Counted from the first letter of the stretch, positions 16,911-24,740 are shown. The stretch: 29,886 bases of DNA from CAZEAC01 sp964510065 (GCA_964510065.1 CAZEAC010000051.1:1-29886); one strand, 5' to 3'. The notes: generated by a model from the sequence alone, not told the origin. Program-made: numbers and translations.

Positions 16911-17861
16911 TTATGCGAAGATTCTTTCAGCTGATTTGAGTCCTTGAAAGTAGTTCCTTCGGCAATTTCTAGCTGCCTTCTTAAGCGCTTCGCATGAGCC
17001 CGCAATGCGATGGAACAGCTTGCTATGCGATTTTGCATGATCTATCCACCCGTCCGGCTTCATGCCGAATCGTCTAATTATTGTGTGATGTGCTGGTGAG
17101 AGCGAACGCTTGCCTCTTATTAATGCAGCTCCGGTTTCGGCTACTAACTCTATGTAGCTCTCTTCGGTAAGCTCGCCATTAAATAATTTGGAGATTGAAA
17201 GTAGTCGCGGACGAAGTTCTAATCGCACGCCCTTTAATTGCCGAACTCGATCTTGGATGCTGGTGTAATCGCTGGCTTCAGGTGTCCTTGCGACGCCCGC
17301 CCTTATAGGATTCAAGTCTACATAGATGCTGCATGCAAGTACCGCCGCATCCTCTTCTAGCCGAATCGATCTAAAACGTCCTTCCCAAAAGCGGCCTGTA
17401 CATTCATCTTCTGCGTTAGCTCGCCGAGCAAGCCTTTCATTTAGGCAGCGATGAAACCAGCTTAAATTGCCAAGCCTTTGGCGATATGTTTCGACTAGCT
17501 TTGGATTGCTCGTGATAGCGAGTAGCTCGTCAGCCGTTGGTTCAGTTGAAACGTTTCTTAGCGGAAAGAGAATTCGCCATCTTCGAGCAACTTCCTCGGC
17601 GGACCATAGCATAGCAGCGTCGTGCCTAGTCCGTAGAACTGTATGTAGGTGATTACTCATTACGGCATAGGCAAGAAGCTCGACGGAAAAAATGCTCGCG
17701 AGCTCAGAAAGGAGTTCGCGCACCCACTCCTTTCTGTGTTCAAAAGATTTGGAAGTATAACTGTCGATTCCGCAGAGGAATGCGCGCCGAACGCACCGCG
17801 AGATGCAATGGAAAAAGGTGTTCTCAGTTGGATTGTATATTTGGCGGCGTGCAAAAGTCAT
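16911..17861 (-). CDS. REP-associated tyrosine transposase (RAYT, IS200-like HUH family)
   Basis: This 316-aa protein belongs to the Y1 transposase superfamily that cuts and joins single-stranded DNA at REP repeats. Visible motifs are FHCISRCVRRAFLCG (about 18-32), FEHRKEWV, the HUH metal site in AYAVMSNHLHTVL (about 65-77), GRFWEGRFRSI (about 156-166), and YVDLNPIRAGVART (about 180-193), which is diagnostic of RAYTs. The catalytic tyrosine lies among those in the C-terminal half but cannot be assigned by eye. The ATG at 17861 has AGGAG about 7 nt upstream. The frame is intact, so the gene may be active. It lies between repeats of the type it would process and interrupts the uvrC-prs interval without damaging either gene. 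Confidence 0.88.
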   Translation of the reverse strand: MTFARRQIYNPTENTFFHCISRCVRRAFLCGIDSYTSKSFEHRKEWVRELLSELASIFSVELLAYAVMSNHLHTVLRTRHDAAMLWSAEEVARRWRILFPLRNVSTEPTADELLAITSNPKLVETYRQRLGNLSWFHRCLNERLARRANAEDECTGRFWEGRFRSIRLEEDAAVLACSIYVDLNPIRAGVARTPEASDYTSIQDRVRQLKGVRLELRPRLLSISKLFNGELTEESYIELVAETGAALIRGKRSLSPAHHTIIRRFGMKPDGWIDHAKSHSKLFHRIAGSCEALKKAARNCRRNYFQGLKSAERIFA

Positions 17862-17982
17862 AAGCTCCTGAAAGTATAAATGAAATTACTGGATGCTCGA
17901 GTCGGTCGGGCATTGAAAAGGGGCGATTTCTAGTCGCTGATTATTCGTGGAATTCGCCTGAAAGTTGCGCGATTTTTTACTT

Positions 17983-17996
17983 AGTTTGGGTGTCCT
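17983..17996 (-). repeat. Inverted RAYT-associated repeat copy
   Basis: AGTTTGGGTGTCCT is the inverted match (13/14) of the repeat at 16652-16665 and lies 122 nt upstream of the transposase start. Confidence 0.6.
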
Positions 17997-18036
17997 GGTC
18001 TCGGCCGCTTCCCTTACTTTAGCCCCATGTTTTTTC

Positions 18037-18081
18037 TTGCTTAACGTTATGTATACGATAATATAAGCATAGGCATAACGT
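18037..18081 (+). promoter_or_regulatory. Probable prs promoter with embedded inverted repeat
   Basis: TTGCTT (18037-18042) and TAATAT (18059-18064), 16 nt apart, resemble a sigma-70 promoter, with a start site near 18071 and the prs ATG at 18105. A perfect inverted repeat, ACGTTATG (18044-18051) and CATAACGT (18074-18081), brackets the -10 box. Binding there would block transcription, so this is a candidate operator. No regulator is identified. Confidence 0.5.
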
Positions 18082-18104
18082 CAAATAAACGCAAAGAGGT
18101 GGTT

Positions 18105-19481
18105 ATGTTGGAACTAGGCAGGGAAAATGAAGAAAAAATTAAGCAAGAAACGGAGCCGAGACTGGAATCCCCAGCATTTCGTCGTGAGATCAATCTCGAT
18201 GGAATGAAGTTCCATGACGTTGAAGGAGCTGTTCCTCGGATGGTCAATAACCTCGATGCCGAGCCGATCGAGATGCAAATAGCCTCGGAGGAACTCTTTT
18301 CTAAGCTTGATAAGCGCCAAGGTGAGCCAGTAAGTGCGTATGTTTACCGGGGAAGAAATCGATTCTTAGAGGTCCCAATTGCCCAAGCGCGAGAGTTTCG
18401 AGCAGAGAGGATTCGAGACACCCTTATGCACGAAAGCTTGCCGCTCGTGGAATCTCGGATTTCTCAAGGCTCAGTTGTTTTTTTTGGCTCCGGGAATAAT
18501 GCACTAGCGCAGAGGATCTGTAGTGAGCTCGGAATCAAGCCGGGAAATGTGATGATTGACCGATTCCCAAATAGTGAAACTCGAATAGAGGTCCATGAGT
18601 CAGTGCGTGACAGACAGGTATTTGTCGTGGCGGGAATGCACGCGCCAATTAATGAAGCATTGATGGAGACAGTCCTTCTTGTGCAGGCTCTGAAGCTCGC
18701 AGACGCACGAAGAATTACGGTGATTTTGCCCTATTTTGGTTATTCGAGGCAGGACCGAAAAGCCGATACACGTCCGCCAATTAGCGCAAAGGCGGTGACC
18801 GATATATTGAGATCTCAGGGGGCAAATCAGATTCTAACAGTCGATCTCCATGCGACACAGGTCGAAGGGTTCTTTGATGGCCCATTTGAAAACCTTTTCG
18901 GAATTCAACAGATCGCGAGACCTCTCATTCGTGACGAGGGAAGTGATCTAGTGGTCATTTCGCCGGATGCAGGGGGAAGTAAGCGCGCTGAAAAATTCGC
19001 TCGCCAAGTGGAGGGTTTGTGCGGCAAGTTCACTCCGCTTGTAGTGATGAGTAAGTTTCGACCTGGCCCTGCACAAGAGCCGACAGTAACATTTACTGCA
19101 GATTCGGAGTTGTTGAAAGGGAAAACCTGTGTGCTCGTAGATGATATGATTGACACCGGCGGCTCAATGATTGCCGCAGCGCGTGCTCTCAAGCAACGAG
19201 GGGCAAAGAGAGTGTTGATATGTGCTTCTCATGGGATTTTTTCGAATAACGCACTCTCTCGTTTGCAAGACAGTTGTTTTGAATCAGAGCAAGGCTCGGA
19301 ACCGCTTATTGATAGGCTCTATGTGACTGATACTCTTCCACTCTATCAGGCACGAAGTGAATTTTTACGAGTGGTTTCGGTTGCCCCTCTTATCGCAGAG
19401 GCTCTGGTTCGTTTGGATCGTCCTCTCGGGTCACTTCGGGATCTCAAGGAGAGAAATGACCTCGGCGAGTTGCTTGAGTAG
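18105..19481 (+). CDS. prs: Ribose-phosphate pyrophosphokinase with long N-terminal extension
   Basis: Prs makes PRPP from ribose 5-phosphate and ATP, feeding purine, pyrimidine, NAD, His and Trp synthesis. Core motifs run from about residue 122: VVFFGSGNN, PYFGYSRQDRK (209-219), the metal and ATP site DLHATQVEGFF (247-257), SPDAGGSKRAEKFA, and the PRPP-binding loop VLVDDMIDTGGSM. The enzyme is normally about 315 aa; this one is 458 aa because roughly 120 hydrophilic residues precede the core. That extension is unbroken and in frame, and I recognise no domain in it. The ATG at 18105 is preferred over the GTG at 18099 because AGAGG lies 5 nt upstream. A start near the core is unlikely, as no well-placed ribosome-binding site was seen there. 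apt follows after 17 nt. Confidence 0.92.
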   Translation: MLELGRENEEKIKQETEPRLESPAFRREINLDGMKFHDVEGAVPRMVNNLDAEPIEMQIASEELFSKLDKRQGEPVSAYVYRGRNRFLEVPIAQAREFRAERIRDTLMHESLPLVESRISQGSVVFFGSGNNALAQRICSELGIKPGNVMIDRFPNSETRIEVHESVRDRQVFVVAGMHAPINEALMETVLLVQALKLADARRITVILPYFGYSRQDRKADTRPPISAKAVTDILRSQGANQILTVDLHATQVEGFFDGPFENLFGIQQIARPLIRDEGSDLVVISPDAGGSKRAEKFARQVEGLCGKFTPLVVMSKFRPGPAQEPTVTFTADSELLKGKTCVLVDDMIDTGGSMIAAARALKQRGAKRVLICASHGIFSNNALSRLQDSCFESEQGSEPLIDRLYVTDTLPLYQARSEFLRVVSVAPLIAEALVRLDRPLGSLRDLKERNDLGELLE

Positions 19482-19498
19482 CTTATTAGGAGATTAAT

Positions 19499-20047
19499 AT
19501 GAATAGTGAACTTTCAATACGGCCCCAACCAATTGCTGCTCTTGAGCGATTTGTAAAGAGTTACAAGGACTTCCCGCGACCTGGAGTACTCTTTCAGGAC
19601 CTCACGCCAATCTATGCCGAGCCCGACGCCTTTCGCGAACTGGTCGGATCTTTGGGTGTCCAGGTAAAGGAGGCAGGGGCGCAGTGTGTGGCGGGGCTGG
19701 AGGCGAGGGGGTTTATTGTTGGAGTTGCGGTGGCGCAAAGACTGGGACTGCCCTTTATTCCCCTTAGAAAACCTGGAAAACTTCCCGGCGAGGTCTTTGA
19801 GGTGGAATATGAGCTCGAATACGGCAAAGACCGACTGCAGATGCAGAAGGGAGTGCTCGAACCAGGAAAGAAAGTAGCAATCGTGGACGACCTACTTGCC
19901 ACGGGAGGAACTGCCGCCGCCGCGGCAGCCCTAATCGAACGAGCCGGTGGTGTCGTCTCAGGACTGTTCTTTGCAATCAATTTGCCGGCACTTGGTGGTG
20001 CGAAGAGACTTTCACGCTTCTCGGTCACTTCTGTGCTTTCATTTTAA
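19499..20047 (+). CDS. apt: Adenine phosphoribosyltransferase
   Basis: Apt converts adenine and PRPP to AMP and pyrophosphate in purine salvage. The 182-aa length is standard. Signatures are KSYKDFPRPGVLFQDLTPI (about 19-38), GLEARGFIVGVAVAQRLGLPF (about 66-87), the RKPGKLPGEV flexible loop, and the PRPP-binding VAIVDDLLATGGTAAAA (about 127-143). The C-terminus is the usual short beta-strand after the last helix. TTAGGAG precedes the ATG. The gene follows prs by 17 nt and precedes the Nudix gene by 10 nt, so PRPP synthesis and PRPP use are encoded together. Confidence 0.96.
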   Translation: MNSELSIRPQPIAALERFVKSYKDFPRPGVLFQDLTPIYAEPDAFRELVGSLGVQVKEAGAQCVAGLEARGFIVGVAVAQRLGLPFIPLRKPGKLPGEVFEVEYELEYGKDRLQMQKGVLEPGKKVAIVDDLLATGGTAAAAAALIERAGGVVSGLFFAINLPALGGAKRLSRFSVTSVLSF

Positions 20048-20057
20048 TCGGAGTTTT

Positions 20058-20681
20058 ATGCAGCGCTTGGAACAAACCACAAAGAGACGATTTTCCAGAG
20101 ATTTTCTTCAACAGGTTGATGTTGAGGTCCCCACGGCGACCGTAATCCTTCGCGATCCAAAAGATCACTTTCTCGTTCTCGTCGGACGGAGCAAGAAGCA
20201 CCTTGGCGAAATCCTTCCTGGCGGTAAGATTGATCGCGCCGATCTTGTTGGCACATCGCTCAAGGTGGCAGCGGAACGGACAATCCGTCGCGAAATTGCC
20301 GAAGAAGTAGGAACCATAGCACATGGGCTTGTATTGTTTACTTCCCGCCCAAGGGGAAACGGAGACCTCAGGAGAGTGCGCGCCGATACCTTAAAAGGAT
20401 CGCTGGTTGAAGATGCGGTCAAAGACTTTGCTCCGAATGCCAGACTGGTTGCGCGTTACGGCGTTCCCGACTTTGTGTTTCTCGGAACAGTTTCACCAGG
20501 CCAGGTGCGAAGTACTGATGAACTTGTTGCCGTACGCTGGCTTGACCTTCGATGTGAAGATCTCTCCTTACTTTCCGCCGGGCATGGGCAGCTTCTACAG
20601 CATTATTTTGAAACTCTCCGAAACCCGCGCCGGACTCTATTCGAACCAATGTCCAAGCTTGCCGATAAGCGGAAGCAGTAG
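20058..20681 (+). CDS. Nudix hydrolase with enlarged Nudix-box loop
   Basis: Nudix enzymes hydrolyse nucleoside diphosphates linked to another group. In this 207-aa protein the Nudix helix REIAEEVGT (about 76-85) carries the metal-binding glutamates. The preceding GGKID at about 53 marks the box start, but the stretch between them is about 8 residues longer than in MutT-type boxes, and the usual first glutamate is not at its standard distance. The family is therefore recognised but the substrate is not. The ATG at 20058 is preferred because CGGAG lies just upstream; a longer frame would begin inside apt. It starts 10 nt after apt and is probably in the same operon. Its last 45 nt overlap the end of the opposite-strand gene. 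Confidence 0.78.
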   Translation: MQRLEQTTKRRFSRDFLQQVDVEVPTATVILRDPKDHFLVLVGRSKKHLGEILPGGKIDRADLVGTSLKVAAERTIRREIAEEVGTIAHGLVLFTSRPRGNGDLRRVRADTLKGSLVEDAVKDFAPNARLVARYGVPDFVFLGTVSPGQVRSTDELVAVRWLDLRCEDLSLLSAGHGQLLQHYFETLRNPRRTLFEPMSKLADKRKQ

Positions 20682-21041
20682 ATCCGGGTCCTCGTCGAGC
20701 GTTTCACCAGAAACAATATATTTCTTATCGTAGAGATAATCGTCGAGCTGAAAACTTACCCAAAATCGATTCTCTAGCTCGGCGACATTTGGCACCATTA
20801 CTTCGATATGCACGTAGGATTGCGCCGCAAGTTCCGGGTAGAAATAGCGCAGCTCAGCGGTCGAAGGTTTATTGGGCGCACTATCTTGCCTCCGGCCCTG
20901 CACATTAATAATGACATTATGTAGCGCCGACTCGCTAAGATTTACCGCATAGACATCCCATAGTACGCCGTTTTCCTGCTTGTCGGGAACAAGCGCGATG
21001 CCAAAATCTAAAATTTCACGACGTTCAATATCTTTTTTCAT
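20637..21041 (-). CDS. Small unrecognised protein, 134 aa
   Basis: The product is soluble, with alternating short hydrophobic strands (DFGIALVPDK, VLWDVYAVNLS, HIEVMVPNV, RFWVSFQLDDYLYDKKYIV) that suggest a compact beta-sandwich. I recognise no family and see no catalytic motif or signal peptide. The ATG at 21041 is 4 nt after the stop codon of the beta-lactamase-fold gene (TAG ATAT ATG), with no ribosome-binding site of its own, so it is probably translated by coupling. It is the last gene of the minus-strand run from 23911. Its 3' end overlaps the Nudix gene on the other strand by 45 nt, an unusually long convergent overlap. Confidence 0.6.
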   Translation of the reverse strand: MKKDIERREILDFGIALVPDKQENGVLWDVYAVNLSESALHNVIINVQGRRQDSAPNKPSTAELRYFYPELAAQSYVHIEVMVPNVAELENRFWVSFQLDDYLYDKKYIVSGETLDEDPDLLLPLIGKLGHWFE

Positions 21042-21045
21042 ATAT

Positions 21046-22443
21046 CTATTTTCTGGACCAGCTCTCCACTACGCTCGAATAACGCCTCTCGGGGACTCGG
21101 ATCGCTCCGGAACTTTGAATGCGCAGTACGTCTCCTTTCTCGCTAAAATCGTAACGCAAACACTCTCCGGGCATGCCAAAGCCGTCATCATTTAATAGCC
21201 GAAGCGTAGTGCCCATCGGCTGTAATCGGACAGCACTTTCAGCGAGATTGGCACAATCGGGATCGATTTTAAATAAAGCCGTGCCGATCGCGATAATATC
21301 AATCACCGACCAGATACTTCGGTAGCGTCCTAAAAAGCGTCGATGTCGCTGCACGGACGCATGCTTGCTGGACCTCGAGTGTTCACAAAAAAAGTTGATT
21401 GCGTGAATAAGAGAGGTCAAGATTTCTCGCGGATCACCTTCAATACTATTTATTCCAACGCTTATGGTACAACGCTCAGTTGGAATGAAGATTGTTTTAG
21501 TCTGAAATCCTTGAAATCCGCCGGAATGGCCCAGAGTCATCGTCGTAGCAATTTTCTCAGCGATAATTCCCAGTCCGTACTGACAACTCTTGCGTCGAGC
21601 GACAGAGTACGGTGTCTTCATCATCTTGCGTCTCGATTTTGCTGTGAGCAATCCACGAGAAGGGAGAAAAAGTGATTCATAAAAGCGCGCCAGATCAGAC
21701 GTCGTCGAACAAAACCCTGTCGCTGCAGCCATGCCACGAGTCATGAGATGAGGTAGGGCAATTCGATTCCCAAATGAATCTCGACTCGCGTAGGGCCGTG
21801 CGCAGCGTCGCGTTCTTTCGCGAGTAATCTCGGCGCTAGTATCGCGCAGTCCCCCCGGCTTGATGATGTATCTGTCGACCAGAGAAGCGAAAGGCGCGCC
21901 GGCAGCCCTTTCGAAAACTGTGCCGAGAAGTGCATAAGCAATATTAGAATATTTAAACTGTGTATTCGGCCGCAACACAAAGCGTGCGCGCGCGATCTCT
22001 TTTACAATATCGGCAGCTGACGGAAAGCAATCGCGATCAGTCCAGTGAGCACATTCCATACTGTCGCGATAGAGCCCGGAGTTGTGAGTCAGAAGATCAA
22101 TAATGCGAACATTTCTCCAATATCCACTGAATGCCGCGGCCACTTCGGGAATGTAATCGACAACTCGATCGTTACAAGAAAGAATTCTCCGCTCCTCGAG
22201 AAGCAACGCAAGCACTGCGCTAAACGTCTTCGAATGTGAGGCTACTCGTAGAAGATGATTTGGCTTCATTTTGGTTTTTCGCCGAAGGTCAGCGTAGCCG
22301 GCTGCGCCGCGATATATCTCCTTGCCCGCGGCGCGAATGCTGAGCTGAATTCCAGGGAGTGCTAACTGAACGCACTTGTGTGATAGCCAACTATCAAGGT
22401 AGCCGCAGGCGGCGTGTAGTCCGCGTTGATTCCACTTAGCCAT
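21046..22443 (-). CDS. Beta-lactamase-fold serine hydrolase
   Basis: Residues that define the class C beta-lactamase/DD-peptidase/esterase superfamily are present: the nucleophile motif SHSK (Ser69, Lys72), YSN (Tyr165, Asn167), and a late HSGGF (about 306-310) in place of KTG. Family relatives hydrolyse esters, D-amino-acid peptides or beta-lactams; the substrate cannot be told here. About 120 residues follow the HSG motif, consistent with a lipocalin-like or beta-rich C-terminal domain. There is no clear signal peptide, so the protein may be cytoplasmic. The ATG at 22443 (466 residues, ending in SWSRK) is chosen over an in-frame TTG at 22452; neither has a strong ribosome-binding site. It lies between the NrtR-like regulator and the 134-aa gene in one direction. 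Confidence 0.82.
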   Translation of the reverse strand: MAKWNQRGLHAACGYLDSWLSHKCVQLALPGIQLSIRAAGKEIYRGAAGYADLRRKTKMKPNHLLRVASHSKTFSAVLALLLEERRILSCNDRVVDYIPEVAAAFSGYWRNVRIIDLLTHNSGLYRDSMECAHWTDRDCFPSAADIVKEIARARFVLRPNTQFKYSNIAYALLGTVFERAAGAPFASLVDRYIIKPGGLRDTSAEITRERTRRCARPYASRDSFGNRIALPHLMTRGMAAATGFCSTTSDLARFYESLFLPSRGLLTAKSRRKMMKTPYSVARRKSCQYGLGIIAEKIATTMTLGHSGGFQGFQTKTIFIPTERCTISVGINSIEGDPREILTSLIHAINFFCEHSRSSKHASVQRHRRFLGRYRSIWSVIDIIAIGTALFKIDPDCANLAESAVRLQPMGTTLRLLNDDGFGMPGECLRYDFSEKGDVLRIQSSGAIRVPERRYSSVVESWSRK

Positions 22444-22463
22444 AACAAACAAAACTGAGGGTG

Positions 22464-23096
22464 TTATACATTGAGTTCAAGTGACGGAGAAAGTTTGTAG
22501 AGACTTGCCGGTCGGTGTGAAACATTTTTGGTCACCTGTTTTGTCTTGAGCACGTGACCGCTTCCCAAAACCCAACGTCTGAAATTTCGATTGTCAAGCC
22601 GTCGATCAAGCAGCGTCTCGAAAATGCTGTGGACTTCATTTAATCGAAAAAGATCGGGCAGGAGATGCTGAATAAGCGCCAGACCGGCATTCTTTCGAAG
22701 ATACTCGCGGGCGGCTCTCAGTATCAAAAGATGATCAAACGCAAGCGAATCAATATGGCGGTAAGGGCGCCAAACAGCAGCATCGGTCTGTACCGCCTCC
22801 TTCACCAGCGCGACAAATGCTATCGAAACGGTCCTCGTTCTTGGATCGCGTTTGGGTTCGGTAAAAGTAAAAAATTGCTGAAAACAGTCCTGATCGACTT
22901 TGCCAACAAAGTCGGACAGCTTTCGTTTCAAAGTCTCTTCGGCGCTCTCGCTTGGAAGAAGCAGCCCTCCCGGAAGCTCATCGCGACTTGCAAAGGGCTC
23001 CTTTTCGCGGCGGTGCAGCAACACGTAGAGCTCCTTCTCCTTAATCGTAAATACTGCCGCGTCGACAGCAACGCGCGCATGTTCGTAGTCGGCCAT
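22464..23096 (-). CDS. NrtR-like regulator: degenerate Nudix domain plus winged helix
   Basis: This 210-aa protein has a Nudix domain (about 1-140) and a C-terminal winged-helix segment (about 145-205: LIQHLLPDLFRLNEVHSIFETLLD, then the wing). The order and size match NrtR and related ADP-ribose-responsive repressors of NAD metabolism. The Nudix box reads GGLLLPSESAEETLKRKLSDFVG (about 44-65): the RE-x-EE core is replaced by RK-x-SD, so hydrolysis is unlikely and ligand binding more likely. The regulated genes are not evident. It is 20 nt from the serine hydrolase gene and 32 nt from the methyltransferase gene. No clear NrtR operator was found by eye nearby. Confidence 0.75.
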   Translation of the reverse strand: MADYEHARVAVDAAVFTIKEKELYVLLHRREKEPFASRDELPGGLLLPSESAEETLKRKLSDFVGKVDQDCFQQFFTFTEPKRDPRTRTVSIAFVALVKEAVQTDAAVWRPYRHIDSLAFDHLLILRAAREYLRKNAGLALIQHLLPDLFRLNEVHSIFETLLDRRLDNRNFRRWVLGSGHVLKTKQVTKNVSHRPASLYKLSPSLELNV

Positions 23097-23128
23097 ACGG
23101 TCAGTATCCCATAACTTTAAGCGCGCTT

Positions 23129-23911
23129 CTAGATCTGAGGCAATGAGACGCGGCGCGCTAAAATCACGACATTTAAGTAGTATCGATTAGTACTGTCGAT
23201 GCTATCGAGAAGCATTCCCAAAAGGTTGATGCCCGCACACAGTCCCCACCAAAGTGGCAAACATAAGAATTTGAGAATTGCGCAGGCAACGTGTCGTGTG
23301 CTCTGTGTTTCAAGCCAATTCAAAAACAGCAGTCCGAGCGTGCTTCCAATTGCTCCCTGTGTTTCAAGTGCGAGTACTTCAGTTGGACCGAGACTCTCTA
23401 TCAGCTCCTTTGCGCCGAATAAGGAAAGTCTTCGGTAATCGTGCGGCTCGCCATGTGAAGGGTAAATGAAAGGAAAGGAAAGAAGCAAAGTCCCGTCGGG
23501 TTTAAGCACGCGCCGCATCTCTTGTAGGCAATGATGTAGATCGCGCACATGCTCAATTACCTGAGTTGAAAGGAGTGAATCGAAGCTTGCGTCAGGAAAA
23601 GGCCAGCGTTCGCCGTCTTTGAGTATGTGATCAACGCCGGGCCCCGCAACAAGATCGGCGCCGACATACTCCGAGGCCTGAGTGGCCCAGTCGCGATATG
23701 GCTTTTCACCACATCCAAGGTCAAGCACGCGGCCACGAAGACAAGGAAGGTGGCGCTTGAGTGTGGGATAAAGATCCTTTCCGGCCAGCCACTGAAAGTG
23801 CAACGGATTAGGATGCGGATGACGTCCGCACACTGCGGTCTCAATACGCGAGTACGCCGCAGCGCCAAGGCTTACTATCTTTGAAAAGCAATTGTTCGTG
23901 CACTGATTCAC
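23129..23911 (-). CDS. Class I SAM-dependent methyltransferase
   Basis: The SAM-binding motif I is VLDLGCGEKPYRDW (about 62-75), the acidic end of strand 2 is YVGADLV (about 82-88), and the FDSLLSTQVIEHV stretch (about 109-121) matches motif II of methyltransferase-11-type enzymes. PHGE/HDYRR (about 155-162) is common in members found in glycan-biosynthesis loci. Hydrophobic stretches near 190-240 may attach the protein to the membrane. The acceptor is unknown. It is divergent from the TylF-type methyltransferase gene, with only 64 nt between starts, and is the first gene of a minus-strand run. No strong ribosome-binding site was identified. Confidence 0.82.
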   Translation of the reverse strand: MNQCTNNCFSKIVSLGAAAYSRIETAVCGRHPHPNPLHFQWLAGKDLYPTLKRHLPCLRGRVLDLGCGEKPYRDWATQASEYVGADLVAGPGVDHILKDGERWPFPDASFDSLLSTQVIEHVRDLHHCLQEMRRVLKPDGTLLLSFPFIYPSHGEPHDYRRLSLFGAKELIESLGPTEVLALETQGAIGSTLGLLFLNWLETQSTRHVACAILKFLCLPLWWGLCAGINLLGMLLDSIDSTNRYYLNVVILARRVSLPQI

Positions 23912-23975
23912 TACTGAGATTGTAGCTTCCTCAATGTATTCTCGCTATAGCCAGAGATCGTGAATCTCAATTACA

Positions 23976-24740
23976 ATGTGCGCGATGAAATTAGGACGGG
24001 CATTACGGGCGGTCGGTAATCTTTTTCGTGGCGGATTGATCGCTGAACAGCAGCGTTTTCTCTTCGCCGAACTTCTAAGCAACACTCTCTACCCTAAGTA
24101 TAAGTTCGCTGAATTTGGACGACTCTATTTGGAGGATAGGGAATTTTTGTCGATATATGAGTCATTCGAAGGAACACGGAACTATCACTCGTTAGACCGC
24201 AAATATGCGCTCGCGCAACTTCAACTTCTTACGCGGGCAGTTCCCGGAGATACCGTCGAGTGCGGTGTTTTTCAAGGAGCTTCCTCTTATGTAATTTGTC
24301 GTGGGAGCCGCGGCACGGACAAGCATCATCTGATCTTTGATTCATTTGAAGGCCTCTCTCGCCCTGAAAGTGATGATGGAGCTTACTGGCAGCCGGGCGA
24401 TCTCGCATGTGCTGAGGATAAAGTTCGAGCGCGACTTGCTGATTTCCACTTTGTTGAGTACTTCAAAGGCTGGATTCCAAGCCGTTTTCAAGAAGTTGCG
24501 GATAGAAAATTTTCGTTTGTTCATCTTGATGTCGACCTGTACCAGCCTACCAAAGACTCGCTGCACTTCTTTTATCCGCGGCTTTCGCCAGGAGGCTTGT
24601 TGATCTGTGATGACTACGGCTTCGTCACCTGTCCAGGCTCAAAAAAGGCACTTGATGAGTTCTTTGCCGACAAGCAAGAGAAAGTTGTGATGCTACCCAC
24701 GGGACAAGGTTTTATACAGAAGCAGCACTTTCCCGGCTAA
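23976..24740 (+). CDS. TylF/MycF-type O-methyltransferase
   Basis: This 254-aa protein resembles macrocin-O-methyltransferase TylF/MycF, which methylate sugar hydroxyls in a Mg- and SAM-dependent way. Seen motifs: GDTVECGVFQGAS (about 91-103), LIFDSFEGLSRPES (about 118-131), the metal/SAM-associated FVHLDVDLYQPTKDSL (about 185-200) and LLICDDYG (about 209-216). In other bacteria such enzymes modify saccharides or small molecules; there is no biosynthetic cluster here to name the substrate. Its partner gene on the other strand is also a methyltransferase. ATGs at 23976 and 23985 are both possible and neither has a good ribosome-binding site. Its stop codon overlaps the stop of the converging gene. 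Confidence 0.85.
   Translation: MCAMKLGRALRAVGNLFRGGLIAEQQRFLFAELLSNTLYPKYKFAEFGRLYLEDREFLSIYESFEGTRNYHSLDRKYALAQLQLLTRAVPGDTVECGVFQGASSYVICRGSRGTDKHHLIFDSFEGLSRPESDDGAYWQPGDLACAEDKVRARLADFHFVEYFKGWIPSRFQEVADRKFSFVHLDVDLYQPTKDSLHFFYPRLSPGGLLICDDYGFVTCPGSKKALDEFFADKQEKVVMLPTGQGFIQKQHFPG

Larger units (their letters stand above)
16652..17996. mobile_element. RAYT locus bounded by imperfect inverted repeats
   Basis: AGGACATCCAAACT at 16652-16665 and AGTTTGGGTGTCCT at 17983-17996 are inverted copies with 13 of 14 bases matching, and they enclose the transposase gene. A third related copy lies at 16727. Such repeats are the expected partners of a REP-associated tyrosine transposase. Whether the outer pair marks true element ends is inference; no target duplication was established. 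Confidence 0.55.
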
